Source: Ignavibacteria bacterium
GTDB lineage: Bacteria > Bacteroidota > Ignavibacteria > Ignavibacteriales > Melioribacteraceae
Direction of reading: 5' to 3'
NCBI GenBank assembly: GCA_012719345.1
Contig: JAAYAN010000119.1
Coordinates: 1-55,292, forward strand
DNA length: 55,292 bases
Each line of letters opens with the position of its first letter. Within the stretch, counting starts at the first letter, position 1. The position numbers were made by a program, and so were the translations under genes. The notes beneath the pieces are model-generated. The model saw only the letters and a program-made list of their open reading frames with translations. It made no database searches and was not told the DNA's origin. Positions 43,339 to 53,808 of the stretch are shown piece by piece.

Positions 43339-44976
43339 ATGAATTTATTTATTAAAGCCATAGTTGTTTTTTCTTTTGTTTTATCCAGTGTTGTTTTTAT
43401 TAAGGCTCAAAATAAAGAAATGCCTAAACTTGTTGTAAGTGTTGTTATCGATCAGATGCGTTACGATTATTTGAACAAATTCAGCGATTTATACGGAGAA
43501 GGCGGATTTAAGCGGCTGATGAAGGGAGGCGCTAATTTTACTTTTACAAATCTTAATTACACTCCGGCATATACTGCTGTTGGACATGCAACAATTTATA
43601 CGGGAGCAACTCCGTATTTTCATGGAATAATTGCAAATGATTTCTATGACCGTTCGGCAAAAAAAATAATAGCTCCTTTATACGATGCTTCTTACAACAC
43701 CTTAGGCGCGCTTGATAAAAACGGAGAAAAATCGCCGAAAAAACTTATAGCAAGCACAATAACAGACGAACTGAAATTATTCTCTTCGGGAAAATCAAAA
43801 GTAATTAGCATTTCCACAAAGGACAGAGCGTCAATATTGCCGGGAGGACATATGGCTGACGCGGCATTTTGGTATAATCCCGGAAACGGAAGTTTTATTT
43901 CTTCTACATATTATATGAAAAATCTGCCCGGCTGGGTTATTTTGTTCAACGAGAAAAAAATTGCTTTAGAATATATGAATAAAGACTGGGAATTGAGCTA
44001 TCCGGCAGAAAAATATGTTTATACTCTTCCTGATAATTGTAAATGGGAACCAGATTATTTTAAGGAAGGAGATAATACTTTCCCGCATACTTTCAACAAT
44101 CTGACCGAAGATGAAAAACGTCATCTTATTAGTAATACACCATACGGAAATGAAATACTGTTTGACTTCACTGCAAAGGCATTGGCTGCAGAAGAATTAG
44201 GCAAAGATTCTATTACGGATTTTCTTGCCGTAAGTTTTTCGCCGACGGATTATGTTGGACACGTTTATGGTCCGAATTCTTTTGAAATTGCAGATACTTA
44301 TGCAAAAATGGATAATATTATTGAAAGAATGCTAAATCTATTAGATGAAAAGGTTGGTGAAGGCAACTATTTGTTTGTTATTACCGCTGATCACGGGGGT
44401 TCTTATCCTTTTGAATATTTAAAAGAAAACAATATGATATCGGGCGGATTTTTAAAAAAGGGAACTGTTGATAAAATAAACAATTTCATTCAGAAAGAAT
44501 TCGGTGATACAAATATTCTTGCAAGTTTATCAAATTCTCAACTATTTCTTGATAACGATTTGATTGTTAAAAAGGGATTTAATCCGCGGGAAGCAAGATT
44601 GAAAATAGCTGACTATCTTAAAAACAATTTTAGTGAGATTACTAAAGCAGTTACGCGCGATCAGCTTGAAACTTTATATCCGGCAAGAGATGGAAATGAT
44701 TTTCTGCTGAACGGGTTTCATCCGTTGCGTTCCGGGGATATTATGCTGGAATTTATTCCCGGTTATTATTATGCAAAACCAAAGACTGATGTAACATCGC
44801 ACGAAACCAGATATTCATCCGATTCGCATATACCGCTTATTTTTTATGGATGGAATATAAATGCCGGCACTTTTAATCAGCCTGCTTATATTGTTGATAT
44901 TGCCGCAACAATTGCTGATATGTTAGGAATAAACGCTCCCAATTGTTCAATGGGAATTCCACTGATAAAACATTAA
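43339..44976 (+). CDS. PafA-like alkaline phosphatase / type I phosphodiesterase
   Basis: This 545-residue exported enzyme is an alkaline-phosphatase-superfamily hydrolase closest in pattern to PafA of Elizabethkingia, which removes phosphate from many monoesters. A signal peptide covers residues 1 to about 23. VVIDQMR holds the first metal Asp (Asp38), YTPAYTAVGHATIYTG holds the nucleophile Thr79, Asn100 is in IIANDFYD, and STKDRASILPGG supplies the paired Lys and Arg (161, 163). ITADHGG and SDSHIPLIF are the C-terminal metal motifs. These agree with the PafA active site almost position for position. It would release phosphate in the periplasm. Confidence 0.9.
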   Translation: MNLFIKAIVVFSFVLSSVVFIKAQNKEMPKLVVSVVIDQMRYDYLNKFSDLYGEGGFKRLMKGGANFTFTNLNYTPAYTAVGHATIYTGATPYFHGIIANDFYDRSAKKIIAPLYDASYNTLGALDKNGEKSPKKLIASTITDELKLFSSGKSKVISISTKDRASILPGGHMADAAFWYNPGNGSFISSTYYMKNLPGWVILFNEKKIALEYMNKDWELSYPAEKYVYTLPDNCKWEPDYFKEGDNTFPHTFNNLTEDEKRHLISNTPYGNEILFDFTAKALAAEELGKDSITDFLAVSFSPTDYVGHVYGPNSFEIADTYAKMDNIIERMLNLLDEKVGEGNYLFVITADHGGSYPFEYLKENNMISGGFLKKGTVDKINNFIQKEFGDTNILASLSNSQLFLDNDLIVKKGFNPREARLKIADYLKNNFSEITKAVTRDQLETLYPARDGNDFLLNGFHPLRSGDIMLEFIPGYYYAKPKTDVTSHETRYSSDSHIPLIFYGWNINAGTFNQPAYIVDIAATIADMLGINAPNCSMGIPLIKH

Positions 44977-44996
44977 TCGGAACAAATTACATTCTT

Positions 44997-45037
44997 AAAA
45001 GCCGGGATTAATTTTAGAAATAATCACCGGCTTTTTT
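44997..45037 (+). terminator. Terminator after the PafA-like gene
   Basis: AAAAGCCGG (44997-45005) pairs with CCGGCTTTT (45027-45035); an inner GATTA/TAATC stem extends it. A T-run follows. Confidence 0.85.
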
Positions 45038-45261
45038 AATTTCAAATTTAATATTCAAATCATTTCCCGATTACTAGTTTAACCTTTCCTATATAATTTG
45101 CTGAGCGGCCTTATTCATTTTCCAAAACATCTACTGATATGTTAAAAGAATTAAGAAATAAAGATTTAAATATAAATCTTTGAAATCATAAAATATTCTT
45201 ATAAATAAAAATTTAGAATTTCCGAATATAACGTTCAGGAAAATTTTATAAAGGAGGAAAT

Positions 45262-47178
45262 ATGTTTTCCAAATTATCTAAAATGACAATTCGCGAAAAA
45301 ATGAAATATATATCTCGCTTATTCATAATAAATTTTATAATAGTTGTGGCGGCAGCAATTTATACAAATTATTGGAGCGATATGTCTCTTCACAAATTTT
45401 CGGATGAATATTTGATCTCATCCGGTTTACTTTTACAAGTTGATAGGGATCTTTATCAGGCAGCAATTGCTGAGAGATCGATGATTTTATCGCAATACGG
45501 TTCAGCCGAATACAGTAAATGGAATGACTTTTACAATGAAAATATTTCTCAGGCTGAAGAAAGATGGCGCAAATATGAAGAAATAAAAAAAAGCGAAAAA
45601 GAAGAAAGCCGGGCAGCAGATTTTCTTCCTTATCTTGAAAAATGGAAAGACAATTCAAAAAGTATAATAAATATGATTGCAACAGATACTTCCGAAGGAA
45701 AACAGTATGTTGCTAACCGCGTTCTTTCGGAAGATCAGTATTTTACTGAAATGAGAAAAGTAATTGACGATTTAACAATTATTCTGGAAGATGAAATTAT
45801 CCCCGAAGCACAGGGTCAGGCAAATTTGAATTTTATGATTACAATTGGAATAATTGCAGTATTGTTTGCGGGAGTACTATTTTTTTCAATTAAAATTGCA
45901 GATTATCAGGTTAAAACAATTGCCGAACCGATTGTAGAATTAAAAAAAGCTGCCGAAAAGATTGCTGCCAATGAAAAAAATGTTGCAGTGAAAGTGGAAA
46001 ATACAGATGAAATTGGCGACCTGGCAAAATCATTCAATATGATGTCGGCAAATATCGAAAAATCGATGAATGAAATTAACGAGAAAAATATTGCCGCAGA
46101 AGAGGCTAATAAATCTTTGGTTGAATATAAAAACTATCTTGATCATTCAGTTGAAGAACTTCTTGATGCTATGAATAAGTTTTCGGCTGGAGATCTTGAA
46201 GTAAATCTGGAAATACAAAAGAGCGATGAAATAGGAAAACTGTTTGACGGATTTAATAAATCAGTTGCAAATATTAAAAGCATAATAATTTCTGTACGCG
46301 AAGCAATAGAAGCTACTGCCGCTGCTGCCGCGGAAATATCAAGTAGCACCGAACAGATGGCTACTGGCTCGCACGAACAAAGTACAAAAACGCTTGAAGT
46401 TGCAGGTGCCGTTGAAGAGATGACAAAAACTATTCAGGAAACAGCAACTAATGCAAGCGGTGCATCTGATGCATCAAGGCAGTCCAAAAAACAGGCAATT
46501 CTTGGTGTTGATACAGTTAATCTTTCCAAAACAGGAATGCAGGAAATTGTATCATCGTCTGTAAAGACTGCAGAAGTAATTGCTTCGCTTACCAACAAAA
46601 CCGACCAGATAGGAAATATTGCTCAGGTAATTGATGAAATTGCCGACCAGACAAATTTGCTGGCGCTTAATGCAGCAATAGAAGCAGCCCGCGCAGGAGA
46701 GCAGGGAAGAGGGTTTGCAGTTGTTGCTGACGAAGTGCGAAAACTTGCCGAGCGAACCACAAAAGCTACTAAAGAAATTGCTGAGACGATTAAAGCTGTA
46801 CAAATGGAATCCAGAGAAGCAGATAAATCTATGGAAGAAGCAAAAAAAATAATAAATCACGGAATGGAACTGAACGAAAAAGTTGAGTCCGTACTAAACG
46901 AAATTCTAAAAAGCGCCGAATCGGTATCAGGACAAATTGAACAAGTTGCCGCTGCCAGCGAAGAACAATCGACCGCAGCTTCTCAAATAAGTTCAAGCAT
47001 CGAAACGATTAACTCGGTAACAACGGAGTCGGCTGCAAGCATCAGCGAAGTTGCCCGTACTGCTGATGATTTGAGCAGAATGACTGAAAATTTGCAGAAT
47101 CTTATCAGCAATTTTAAAGTCGATATGAAAAGAGCTGTTGCCAGATCCGGATTCGGTTTACAAAACAGGCATTTCTAA
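45262..47178 (+). CDS. Methyl-accepting chemotaxis protein
   Basis: This 638-residue receptor has two membrane segments (about 17-38 and 190-210) around a helical periplasmic sensor domain of the four-helix-bundle type ([13 protein letters not shown], long charged helices). A HAMP domain (about 210-265) follows, then a second HAMP-like unit with [16 protein letters not shown] (about 300-345), and the MCP signalling domain with the hairpin tip [20 protein letters not shown]. Methylation helices flank the tip. AAGGAGG lies before ATG 45262. No CheA, CheW, CheR or CheB gene is in the window, so the pathway is encoded elsewhere. The ligand is unknown. Confidence 0.93.
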   Translation: MFSKLSKMTIREKMKYISRLFIINFIIVVAAAIYTNYWSDMSLHKFSDEYLISSGLLLQVDRDLYQAAIAERSMILSQYGSAEYSKWNDFYNENISQAEERWRKYEEIKKSEKEESRAADFLPYLEKWKDNSKSIINMIATDTSEGKQYVANRVLSEDQYFTEMRKVIDDLTIILEDEIIPEAQGQANLNFMITIGIIAVLFAGVLFFSIKIADYQVKTIAEPIVELKKAAEKIAANEKNVAVKVENTDEIGDLAKSFNMMSANIEKSMNEINEKNIAAEEANKSLVEYKNYLDHSVEELLDAMNKFSAGDLEVNLEIQKSDEIGKLFDGFNKSVANIKSIIISVREAIEATAAAAAEISSSTEQMATGSHEQSTKTLEVAGAVEEMTKTIQETATNASGASDASRQSKKQAILGVDTVNLSKTGMQEIVSSSVKTAEVIASLTNKTDQIGNIAQVIDEIADQTNLLALNAAIEAARAGEQGRGFAVVADEVRKLAERTTKATKEIAETIKAVQMESREADKSMEEAKKIINHGMELNEKVESVLNEILKSAESVSGQIEQVAAASEEQSTAASQISSSIETINSVTTESAASISEVARTADDLSRMTENLQNLISNFKVDMKRAVARSGFGLQNRHF

Positions 47179-47198
47179 AAAAACAAACTCCATCCTAT

Positions 47199-47230
47199 AG
47201 CCGGTAACAATTTACCGGCTTTTTATTTAA
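47199..47230 (+). terminator. Terminator after the chemoreceptor gene
   Basis: AGCCGGTAA (47199-47207) pairs perfectly with TTACCGGCT (47212-47220), followed by TTTTATTT. Confidence 0.9.
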
Positions 47231-47302
47231 ATACTTTCTTAACTGTTATTTTAATTTTAAATAAGTTATTTTTCATAGAAATTAAAAAAAACTTTGGCGA
47301 CT

Positions 47303-48304
47303 ATGAAAAAATCAGCAGTAATTTCAATAACGATAATATTTCTATTATTATTTTCAACAAACTGTAAGAATAAGGAAGATAAACCGGAAACTGATAAAAA
47401 AACGGGATACAGCATAATGCAAAAAGATGATGTTCCGGATTTTTCCGGGAAAAATGCGCTTGATTATGTTTTTAAACAAGTTGAATTCGGTCCGCGCAAC
47501 CCCAATTCGAAAGGGCATAAGGCCGCACTTGAGTATTTATCAAAAGAATTGGCGCAATATACCGATACATTGATTCTGCAGGCATTTACATATACGGGAT
47601 ATAACGATGAAAAACTTTTTCTCACAAATATCATTGGAAAAATAAATCCTCAGGCTTCTAACAGAATATTGCTTTGCGCACATTGGGATACAAGACCGAT
47701 GGCTGACCAGGATCCCGATCCGGCAAAAAGGGATTTACCTATTTTAGGTGCAAATGACGGAGGAAGCGGAGTTGCCGTTTTGCTGGAAACAGCGAAAATA
47801 TTAAAAGAAAAAAAACCGCTCTTCGGGGTGGACATAATTCTTTTTGACGGCGAAGATTACGGAAAAGCAAGCGATATAAGTAATTTCTGTATCGGGTCGA
47901 AATATTTTGCAGCTAAAAAAAGCAGAGATTATAATCCAGAAATAGGTATCCTTTTGGATTTGATAGGCGATAAGGAAGCTAAATTATTTAAAGAGGCAAA
48001 TTCTACGGCTATTAATAAAAGACTTGTTGATGAAATCTGGAAAATAGCAGCGCGCAAAGGATATAAGAAATTTATCGACCAGACCGGTTCGGCAATTTAT
48101 GATGACCATATCCCGTTATCCGAAGCGGGAATTATGACCATCAATATTATCGATTCGGAACTTGTAGGAGGACATGCAAGCGATCTCCGCAGAAATTACT
48201 GGCACACTCATAAAGATACACCCGATAACTTAAGCGCCGAAACTCTGGGAGAAGTTGGCACTGTATTAATAAATCTGATTTACTCCATTCAATTCAATAA
48301 ATAA
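47303..48304 (+). CDS. M28-family lipoprotein peptidase, glutaminyl-cyclase-like
   Basis: This 333-residue zinc enzyme resembles the Bacteroidota glutaminyl-peptide cyclotransferase/M28 aminopeptidase group. The lipobox is FSTNC (about residue 20) after a hydrophobic run. Zinc ligands and catalytic residues are seen in LCAHWDTRPMAD, GANDGGSGVAVLLE, FDGEDYGKASD and the C-terminal YWHTHKDTPDNL. It either removes N-terminal residues or forms N-terminal pyroglutamate on exported proteins. ATG 47303 is preferred; a TTG nine bases upstream adds three residues and no better ribosome-binding site. It starts the two-gene unit with prmA. Confidence 0.87.
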   Translation: MKKSAVISITIIFLLLFSTNCKNKEDKPETDKKTGYSIMQKDDVPDFSGKNALDYVFKQVEFGPRNPNSKGHKAALEYLSKELAQYTDTLILQAFTYTGYNDEKLFLTNIIGKINPQASNRILLCAHWDTRPMADQDPDPAKRDLPILGANDGGSGVAVLLETAKILKEKKPLFGVDIILFDGEDYGKASDISNFCIGSKYFAAKKSRDYNPEIGILLDLIGDKEAKLFKEANSTAINKRLVDEIWKIAARKGYKKFIDQTGSAIYDDHIPLSEAGIMTINIIDSELVGGHASDLRRNYWHTHKDTPDNLSAETLGEVGTVLINLIYSIQFNK

Positions 48305-48305
48305 A

Positions 48306-49154
48306 ATGAAAAAATACAAAGAATTTAAAATAATACTCGAGCCGTTTGAACCTGAAATTGTAACCGGACTTTTATGGGATTTGGAAATTACCGGAATAAA
48401 TGAAGAGAAAGATTTTCTTGTTGTTTTTGCTGATGAGAAAAGCAGTACAGGAACAAAGGGAATAGAATCAATTTTATCTAAATTGCAAAAGGAAAAAATT
48501 CTCCGGTCTTTTTCTGTAAGCGAAAGTCTGTTAGAAGACAAAAACTGGAACGAAGAATGGGAAAAAAGCATTCAGGTAGTTGAGGTAGATGGAAAAATTG
48601 TTATAAAACCTTCTTTCCGTAAATACGAAGAAAAGCCCGGTCAAATTATAATAACTATCGATCCGAAAATGTCTTTCGGTACAGGGGAACATCAAACTAC
48701 GCAAATAATGATTAAACTTCTTGAAAAGCATCTGATTCCAAGTTGCGAACTTCTTGATGTTGGCAGCGGTACCGGAATATTAGCCATTGCAGCAGTAAAA
48801 CTAGGGGCAAAAAATGCAGTTGCTGTTGATATTGATGAATGGTGTTTGATGAACGGATTGGAAAATTGCCGGTTGAATAATGTTGAAGATAAAATTGATA
48901 TAAAACAAGGCGAATTAAAAGATATAGAAGATAAAAAATTTGATATGGTTCTGGCAAACATCAATAAAAATATCCTTATCGAAATTAAAAATGAAATACG
49001 GAAAAGGCTATCATCAAAAGGCATACTAATACTTTCGGGACTATTATTCTCAGATGAAAATGATATTTGCTCGCATTATGAACCAATAGGATTTAAAGTA
49101 ATTGAAAAGATGCAAATGAAAGAGTGGATTGGACTTGTATTAAAATGGTATTAA
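48306..49154 (+). CDS. prmA: Ribosomal protein L11 methyltransferase
   Basis: This 282-residue enzyme trimethylates ribosomal protein L11. It has the small N-terminal substrate domain (about 1-80), a linker with WNEEWEKSIQVVEVDGKI and the FGTGEHQTT motif, then the Rossmann SAM-binding domain with LLDVGSGTGILAIAAVKLGA and MVLANINKNIL. It starts one base after the peptidase stop codon and is probably translationally coupled to it. Confidence 0.93.
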   Translation: MKKYKEFKIILEPFEPEIVTGLLWDLEITGINEEKDFLVVFADEKSSTGTKGIESILSKLQKEKILRSFSVSESLLEDKNWNEEWEKSIQVVEVDGKIVIKPSFRKYEEKPGQIIITIDPKMSFGTGEHQTTQIMIKLLEKHLIPSCELLDVGSGTGILAIAAVKLGAKNAVAVDIDEWCLMNGLENCRLNNVEDKIDIKQGELKDIEDKKFDMVLANINKNILIEIKNEIRKRLSSKGILILSGLLFSDENDICSHYEPIGFKVIEKMQMKEWIGLVLKWY

Positions 49155-49222
49155 TCACAACATTTTTGGGCATATTAAATATTTTATAAAATAAACGATT
49201 ATATGCAAAAAATACTTTTTTT

Positions 49223-50539
49223 ATGGCAAATCTGGTGCAAGAAATTAATCAATTAAAAAAACGCCTTGATTTAAAAGAGGCAGAGCTTAGGCAGTTTAAA
49301 GAAGATATTAAGGAATCTGAAGCAGCGGCAAAAAGGAACGGAGAACTTCTTCACTCGGTAGTTGAAGCGGCAGCAAGCAAAATAGGGCAGGATTTTTTTG
49401 ACAATATTGTAATTAAACTTTCGGAGTGGCTGGGAGCAGAATGTGTTTTAATAGGGCGGATGACCGAAAATGAAAGGGTGGAAGCTGTGCCGCTTTTACT
49501 TGACGGGAAAATATCGCACGGGTTTTCATACGAACTTGCCGGTTCTCCTTGTGAAATTACTTCGCGAAAAGGCTATTGCTGCTATACTGAAAATGTGATT
49601 AACCTTTTCCCGAAAGATCAAATTTTGGTTGATCTTAATGCAGAATCTTACATCGGTTCAGCTTTATTTAACAAGGACGGCAATGTTAACGGTGTTATTT
49701 GCGCAGTATCAAGGAGAAAGCTTGATGTGCCTTCGTATGCGCAGGATATTATGAAAATTATCGGGGCAAGGGTAACTGCCGAATTAGATAGAATTAAAAT
49801 GGAAGAGGAGCTAAAAAAATCGGAAGCTCAGCTAAGGGAAAGCAATGCTGCCAAAGATAAATTTTTCTCAATTCTCGCTCACGATCTTAAAAACCCATTA
49901 AGTTCAATTCTTGGATTTTCAAAATTACTGATTACCGATTACGATGTTTATTCTGCACAAGAGCACCAAGATTTTGTTAAAACAATTCATAACGCCACAC
50001 AGCAGACTTATATTTTATTAGAAAATCTATTAACCTGGTCGCTTTCGCAGCAAAAGGTTCTGGAATACCGTCCTAAATTAATATTACTTAAAAGTATTGT
50101 TGATGATTCGTTAGTTGTTTTAAACAACCATGCTTTAAGCAAAAAAATAAAGATTAAAAATTTGTTACCGGAAAATATTGAGGTTTTTGGCGATTACGAT
50201 ATGCTGTCGGTTGTATTCCGGAATCTCATTTCAAATGCAATTAAATTTACTAAAAGCAGCGGGACAATTAAAATATTTCTAAGTGATATCAAATTGGATA
50301 ATAACAATCAATGTGAAATAGTTATTCAAGATAACGGCGTTGGAATAACTTCTGAAAGACTGGGAAATTTATTTAATATGCTTAAAATGAATTCAACCCG
50401 CGGAACTAAAGATGAAAGCGGAACCGGTCTTGGTTTGGTTTTATGCAAAGAATTAATTGAGAAACATAACGGCTCAATCAGGGCAGAAAGTAAACCCGGA
50501 GAAGGCAGCAGCTTTTTTGTAAAGTTAAATAAAGGCTGA
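49223..50539 (+). CDS. Soluble GAF-domain sensor histidine kinase
   Basis: This 438-residue kinase has a coiled-coil start (about 1-30), a GAF-like domain (about 35-190), a short coiled coil, a HisKA domain with ILAHDLKNPLSSILGF (phospho-acceptor His220) and an HATPase domain with NLISNAIKFT, DNGVGI and GTGLGLVLCKEL. There is no membrane segment, so it senses a cytoplasmic ligand. No response regulator gene is adjacent; it is an orphan kinase. Its stop codon lies 2 bp from the stop of the convergent AddB-like gene. Confidence 0.92.
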   Translation: MANLVQEINQLKKRLDLKEAELRQFKEDIKESEAAAKRNGELLHSVVEAAASKIGQDFFDNIVIKLSEWLGAECVLIGRMTENERVEAVPLLLDGKISHGFSYELAGSPCEITSRKGYCCYTENVINLFPKDQILVDLNAESYIGSALFNKDGNVNGVICAVSRRKLDVPSYAQDIMKIIGARVTAELDRIKMEEELKKSEAQLRESNAAKDKFFSILAHDLKNPLSSILGFSKLLITDYDVYSAQEHQDFVKTIHNATQQTYILLENLLTWSLSQQKVLEYRPKLILLKSIVDDSLVVLNNHALSKKIKIKNLLPENIEVFGDYDMLSVVFRNLISNAIKFTKSSGTIKIFLSDIKLDNNNQCEIVIQDNGVGITSERLGNLFNMLKMNSTRGTKDESGTGLGLVLCKELIEKHNGSIRAESKPGEGSSFFVKLNKG

Positions 50540-50541
50540 TT

Positions 50542-53500
50542 TTAGTTTATATCGCTAACTCTGCAAATACTTTTAAAATTGCAGTAAGCACATACCTTTT
50601 TTTCTTTATCGGGCAAGGCAGACAAACCGAATTTCCCTTCTTGAATAGAATCAGAATATTGCTTAATATATTTCCTTACTGTGTCAATAAGATTACGGTT
50701 TGCTTCTAAGGGGTCGCTTTTTTTATCGGGAAAAACCATTTTCTTTTCTAACTTATCCGAATATTTAAGAGAGTAAATTTGCATAGCATAAGGTATATGT
50801 TCAATTCCTGTCTTCTTTTGCAATAAATAAACAGCAGCATCGGCATAAACCGGTAACTGAAGTGATAAACCATTGTAAAGATCATCTTTGGTGATATTTG
50901 CTTTCCCGGTTTTATAATCAACAACCGAAACAGTATTATCTCGTATTTCAATACGGTCAATCTTGCCGCGCAGCTTAACACCTTCAATTTCAAAAGGTTC
51001 GTCGGAGCTTAAGAGCTCATCTCTCTTATCGGAATAAACCGAGCCGAAAGCGGTTTCGAAATATTCTGGGCTAAATCCCGTATTATCGTTCCTCTCATTT
51101 AACAGGAATTTGTATAGAATGGAATTCTCAATTTTTCTGTTGATGCCGAAGATTTTTTCTTTATCCCAGAATGCCATCGGCGATTTAAATATATCTTCTT
51201 TCTCAAGTTTCTTTTCGGCAAAATTAAAAAGCATTTTAATTGCTGTCGAAAATTCTTCGTCGCTGCAGCCGGCTAATTTAATGTTTTTCGCTTTTAGCTC
51301 GATAAAAAAATCGAAAAGAATATCGTGTAAAAAATTTCCTATTTCTAAACCGGCAGCTTCTTCATCGGGCTCTTCAATTATTTCTAAATGCAAAATCCTT
51401 TCTGCAAAAAATTTGAATGGACATTTCGCATAGGTTTCGAACTGGGTAATCGAATATTGTTTTTCTGTATTTGGAATTGGACCGGTATAACCGTTCCAGC
51501 CGTTAATTGATAAATCATTTTGCTGCCGGAGCTTGTTAATTTTTATCTTTTCAAGGATATTATTTTTATCATCGGGAAGATGATCTGAAAGTATGTTTTT
51601 CATTTCTTCCTGATTGAGCAATGCCGATTTCCCGAAAAGAATACCGGCTTCTTCATAATTAAGAACATAATTTTTGTAGTGCGAAATATCCTTTTTCTCG
51701 CATTCAAAAATTGCTAAAAAATCTTTAATGAATGAAGAAATCTCCAACTCGGTTTTCCCATCCGATGCTGGATAAGAAAGCCAGAGCTTTTTATTCCAGG
51801 AGTTTAAGGCAGTGTAAAATTTATATCTTTCCTCCGAAAGGTGAATATTTTCCTGTTTAAAATATGAACCCGATGAAAATATTTCCGGCTGGTAGCGTGT
51901 AGGGAAATCGCCGTCGCACATTCCGCCTAAAAATAAACAGCCGGCATTTATTCCGCGTATTTCTTCAACCGAAGTAACAAGTACGCCGTAACCGGATTTT
52001 TCTTTAACATTAAACCTTGAGGATGAGGAAATCAATCTTAATTTATCAAGAAAATACTGTAAAGGAAATTTAGACGGAGTATTTTCTGATGAGGCAAAAA
52101 GATTAAAAATTTCGGAGATTGTATCGAAAAAAAGACTTAGTGCTTTTATGTTCTCTTCGGTTTTAGTTCCCGAATGCCTTAAAATATTTGAAACAAAACC
52201 CGAATCAATAATCAGTTTTTCTAATTCCAGAATAAACTCTTTGTATGTTAGATTTTTTTCGAAGGGTTTAAGAATTTTTTCGATATAACATATTGTATGT
52301 AAAGCTGAATTATAATCTTCTTTCGAAAAACCTTTATAATCTTCTCCTGATTCACTTTCAAATTCGGAAGATAAAATCAATTCTTTCAGTTTATTAATCC
52401 AATTAAATCTGCCCGAAACAATTCCGAAAACCGAACATATTCTTTCAAGATTTTTAGGATTAAATTTATCGGGTAAAAAATAGCCGGAATAACCGATTCG
52501 CAGGATATCTTTATAATAAAAATCGTTTTCAAGAATTTCCAGAAGTTTAATTAATGCAATAACCGGCTGCGAACTGTCCGTATGTATCCGGTCAGTAAGA
52601 TTAAGCGGAATGCCGTATGATGAAAAAATATCGCGAACGAAGGAAGAGTAGTTGGAAATAAGATTAAAAGCCACACAGATTTCCGAAGGTTCGGTTTTCC
52701 CTTCTTTTAGTAATAGTTTTATTTCTTTGGCAATTAGTTCAACCTCTTCAACTCTGTTTTTGGATTCAATCAGGGTGACCTTTTCTTTGAATAAATCAGT
52801 GCAGAAATTCTTTTTTAAAAACAGATTTTCACGGATGATATTTTTAAACTCATATGATGGTGAAGCTGATTTATCAAATACTTGTCGGAATCCTTTTTTC
52901 TCAAAAAAATAAAAGCATTCGTTAAGATGCGAAAAAATCATTTGATTGTTAACGTAATAATCGAAATTTACAAATAATTCGTTTTGTAAAAAGTCGCTGA
53001 TGTAGCTTATTATTTCAATTTCGGGTTTATAAAATTGATTGAACCCTGAAATAAAAGCTGTTTTAACTTTTGGGAATAAGCTTTCGAAGGATTTTTTAAT
53101 TAATTTTTTATCTTGAATTATCAACTCGCGGTAAATATCTCCGATTTCCAATGATTTCAATGTTTTGCAACTTTTAATATAGGAATCGTAAATCAGTGCT
53201 ATATCTTTAGCTTTGCGTTTTTCGAGGGGTGTTAATTTTTCTGCTTCCCGAAAAAGCATTTCCGGCGATACTAAATTTTTCTTGTATTCGGAAATTACGT
53301 TTTTAATTCTTTCCAATGTTCCGTCGGGAATACTGCTTCCTTTACCTCCAAAATAACCAAGTTCAAGATTGTTTATAGAAGTTTTTAACATTACAGCCAT
53401 TGCTGCTTCGCTTGCTTCGGAAAAAGGAATTAAATTTTTTAATAATTTTACGGATAGGGTTGTTAAAGTTTCAATTGTAATACCTGATGTGGTTTTACCC

Positions 53501-53652
53501 GGACATTCTTTGATAAGCTGTTTTTTAAGATTGCGCAATTTCCTGTTTGTAGGAACAATAAATAAAATATTATCAATCTTGTTTTGATTTATCAAATCAC
53601 TTATTAAATGATCGGTATCAATATTTTTAATATTATTTTTAGAAATTATCAT
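50542..53652 (-). CDS. addB: AddB/RexB-like PD-(D/E)XK helicase-nuclease subunit
   Basis: This 1036-residue protein fits the B subunit of AddAB, which processes double-strand breaks for recombination. The N-terminal part is a degenerate UvrD-like helicase fold (FIVPTNRKLRNLKKQLI at the start, no canonical Walker A). The C-terminal nuclease has GKIDRIEIRDNTVSVVDYKTG (about 895-915). An iron-sulfur staple is formed by YAKCPFKFF (about 740) and CAYCNFKSIC (about 1020-1029). Bacteroidota members are often annotated only as PD-(D/E)XK nuclease family. The AddA partner is not in the window and cannot be next upstream, where a divergent gene lies. Confidence 0.85.
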   Translation of the reverse strand: MIISKNNIKNIDTDHLISDLINQNKIDNILFIVPTNRKLRNLKKQLIKECPGKTTSGITIETLTTLSVKLLKNLIPFSEASEAAMAVMLKTSINNLELGYFGGKGSSIPDGTLERIKNVISEYKKNLVSPEMLFREAEKLTPLEKRKAKDIALIYDSYIKSCKTLKSLEIGDIYRELIIQDKKLIKKSFESLFPKVKTAFISGFNQFYKPEIEIISYISDFLQNELFVNFDYYVNNQMIFSHLNECFYFFEKKGFRQVFDKSASPSYEFKNIIRENLFLKKNFCTDLFKEKVTLIESKNRVEEVELIAKEIKLLLKEGKTEPSEICVAFNLISNYSSFVRDIFSSYGIPLNLTDRIHTDSSQPVIALIKLLEILENDFYYKDILRIGYSGYFLPDKFNPKNLERICSVFGIVSGRFNWINKLKELILSSEFESESGEDYKGFSKEDYNSALHTICYIEKILKPFEKNLTYKEFILELEKLIIDSGFVSNILRHSGTKTEENIKALSLFFDTISEIFNLFASSENTPSKFPLQYFLDKLRLISSSSRFNVKEKSGYGVLVTSVEEIRGINAGCLFLGGMCDGDFPTRYQPEIFSSGSYFKQENIHLSEERYKFYTALNSWNKKLWLSYPASDGKTELEISSFIKDFLAIFECEKKDISHYKNYVLNYEEAGILFGKSALLNQEEMKNILSDHLPDDKNNILEKIKINKLRQQNDLSINGWNGYTGPIPNTEKQYSITQFETYAKCPFKFFAERILHLEIIEEPDEEAAGLEIGNFLHDILFDFFIELKAKNIKLAGCSDEEFSTAIKMLFNFAEKKLEKEDIFKSPMAFWDKEKIFGINRKIENSILYKFLLNERNDNTGFSPEYFETAFGSVYSDKRDELLSSDEPFEIEGVKLRGKIDRIEIRDNTVSVVDYKTGKANITKDDLYNGLSLQLPVYADAAVYLLQKKTGIEHIPYAMQIYSLKYSDKLEKKMVFPDKKSDPLEANRNLIDTVRKYIKQYSDSIQEGKFGLSALPDKEKKVCAYCNFKSICRVSDIN

Positions 53653-53808
53653 TGTTTAAATTCGAATGATTAATAAATTACAAGCGAACATTTTATCAGC
53701 ATTGCTTGTTTTGTGGTTACAAAATTAACTTATAAACGAACATGAAAATTATTATATTTTGAAAAGAGTTTTAATAATAAGTTATAACATAAAGAATTAA
53801 GGTCATAA

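Noticed and set aside
49223-53652. Functional unit of the histidine kinase and the AddB-like gene
   Set aside because: The genes are convergent with 2 bp between stops; this shows compact packing, not shared function.
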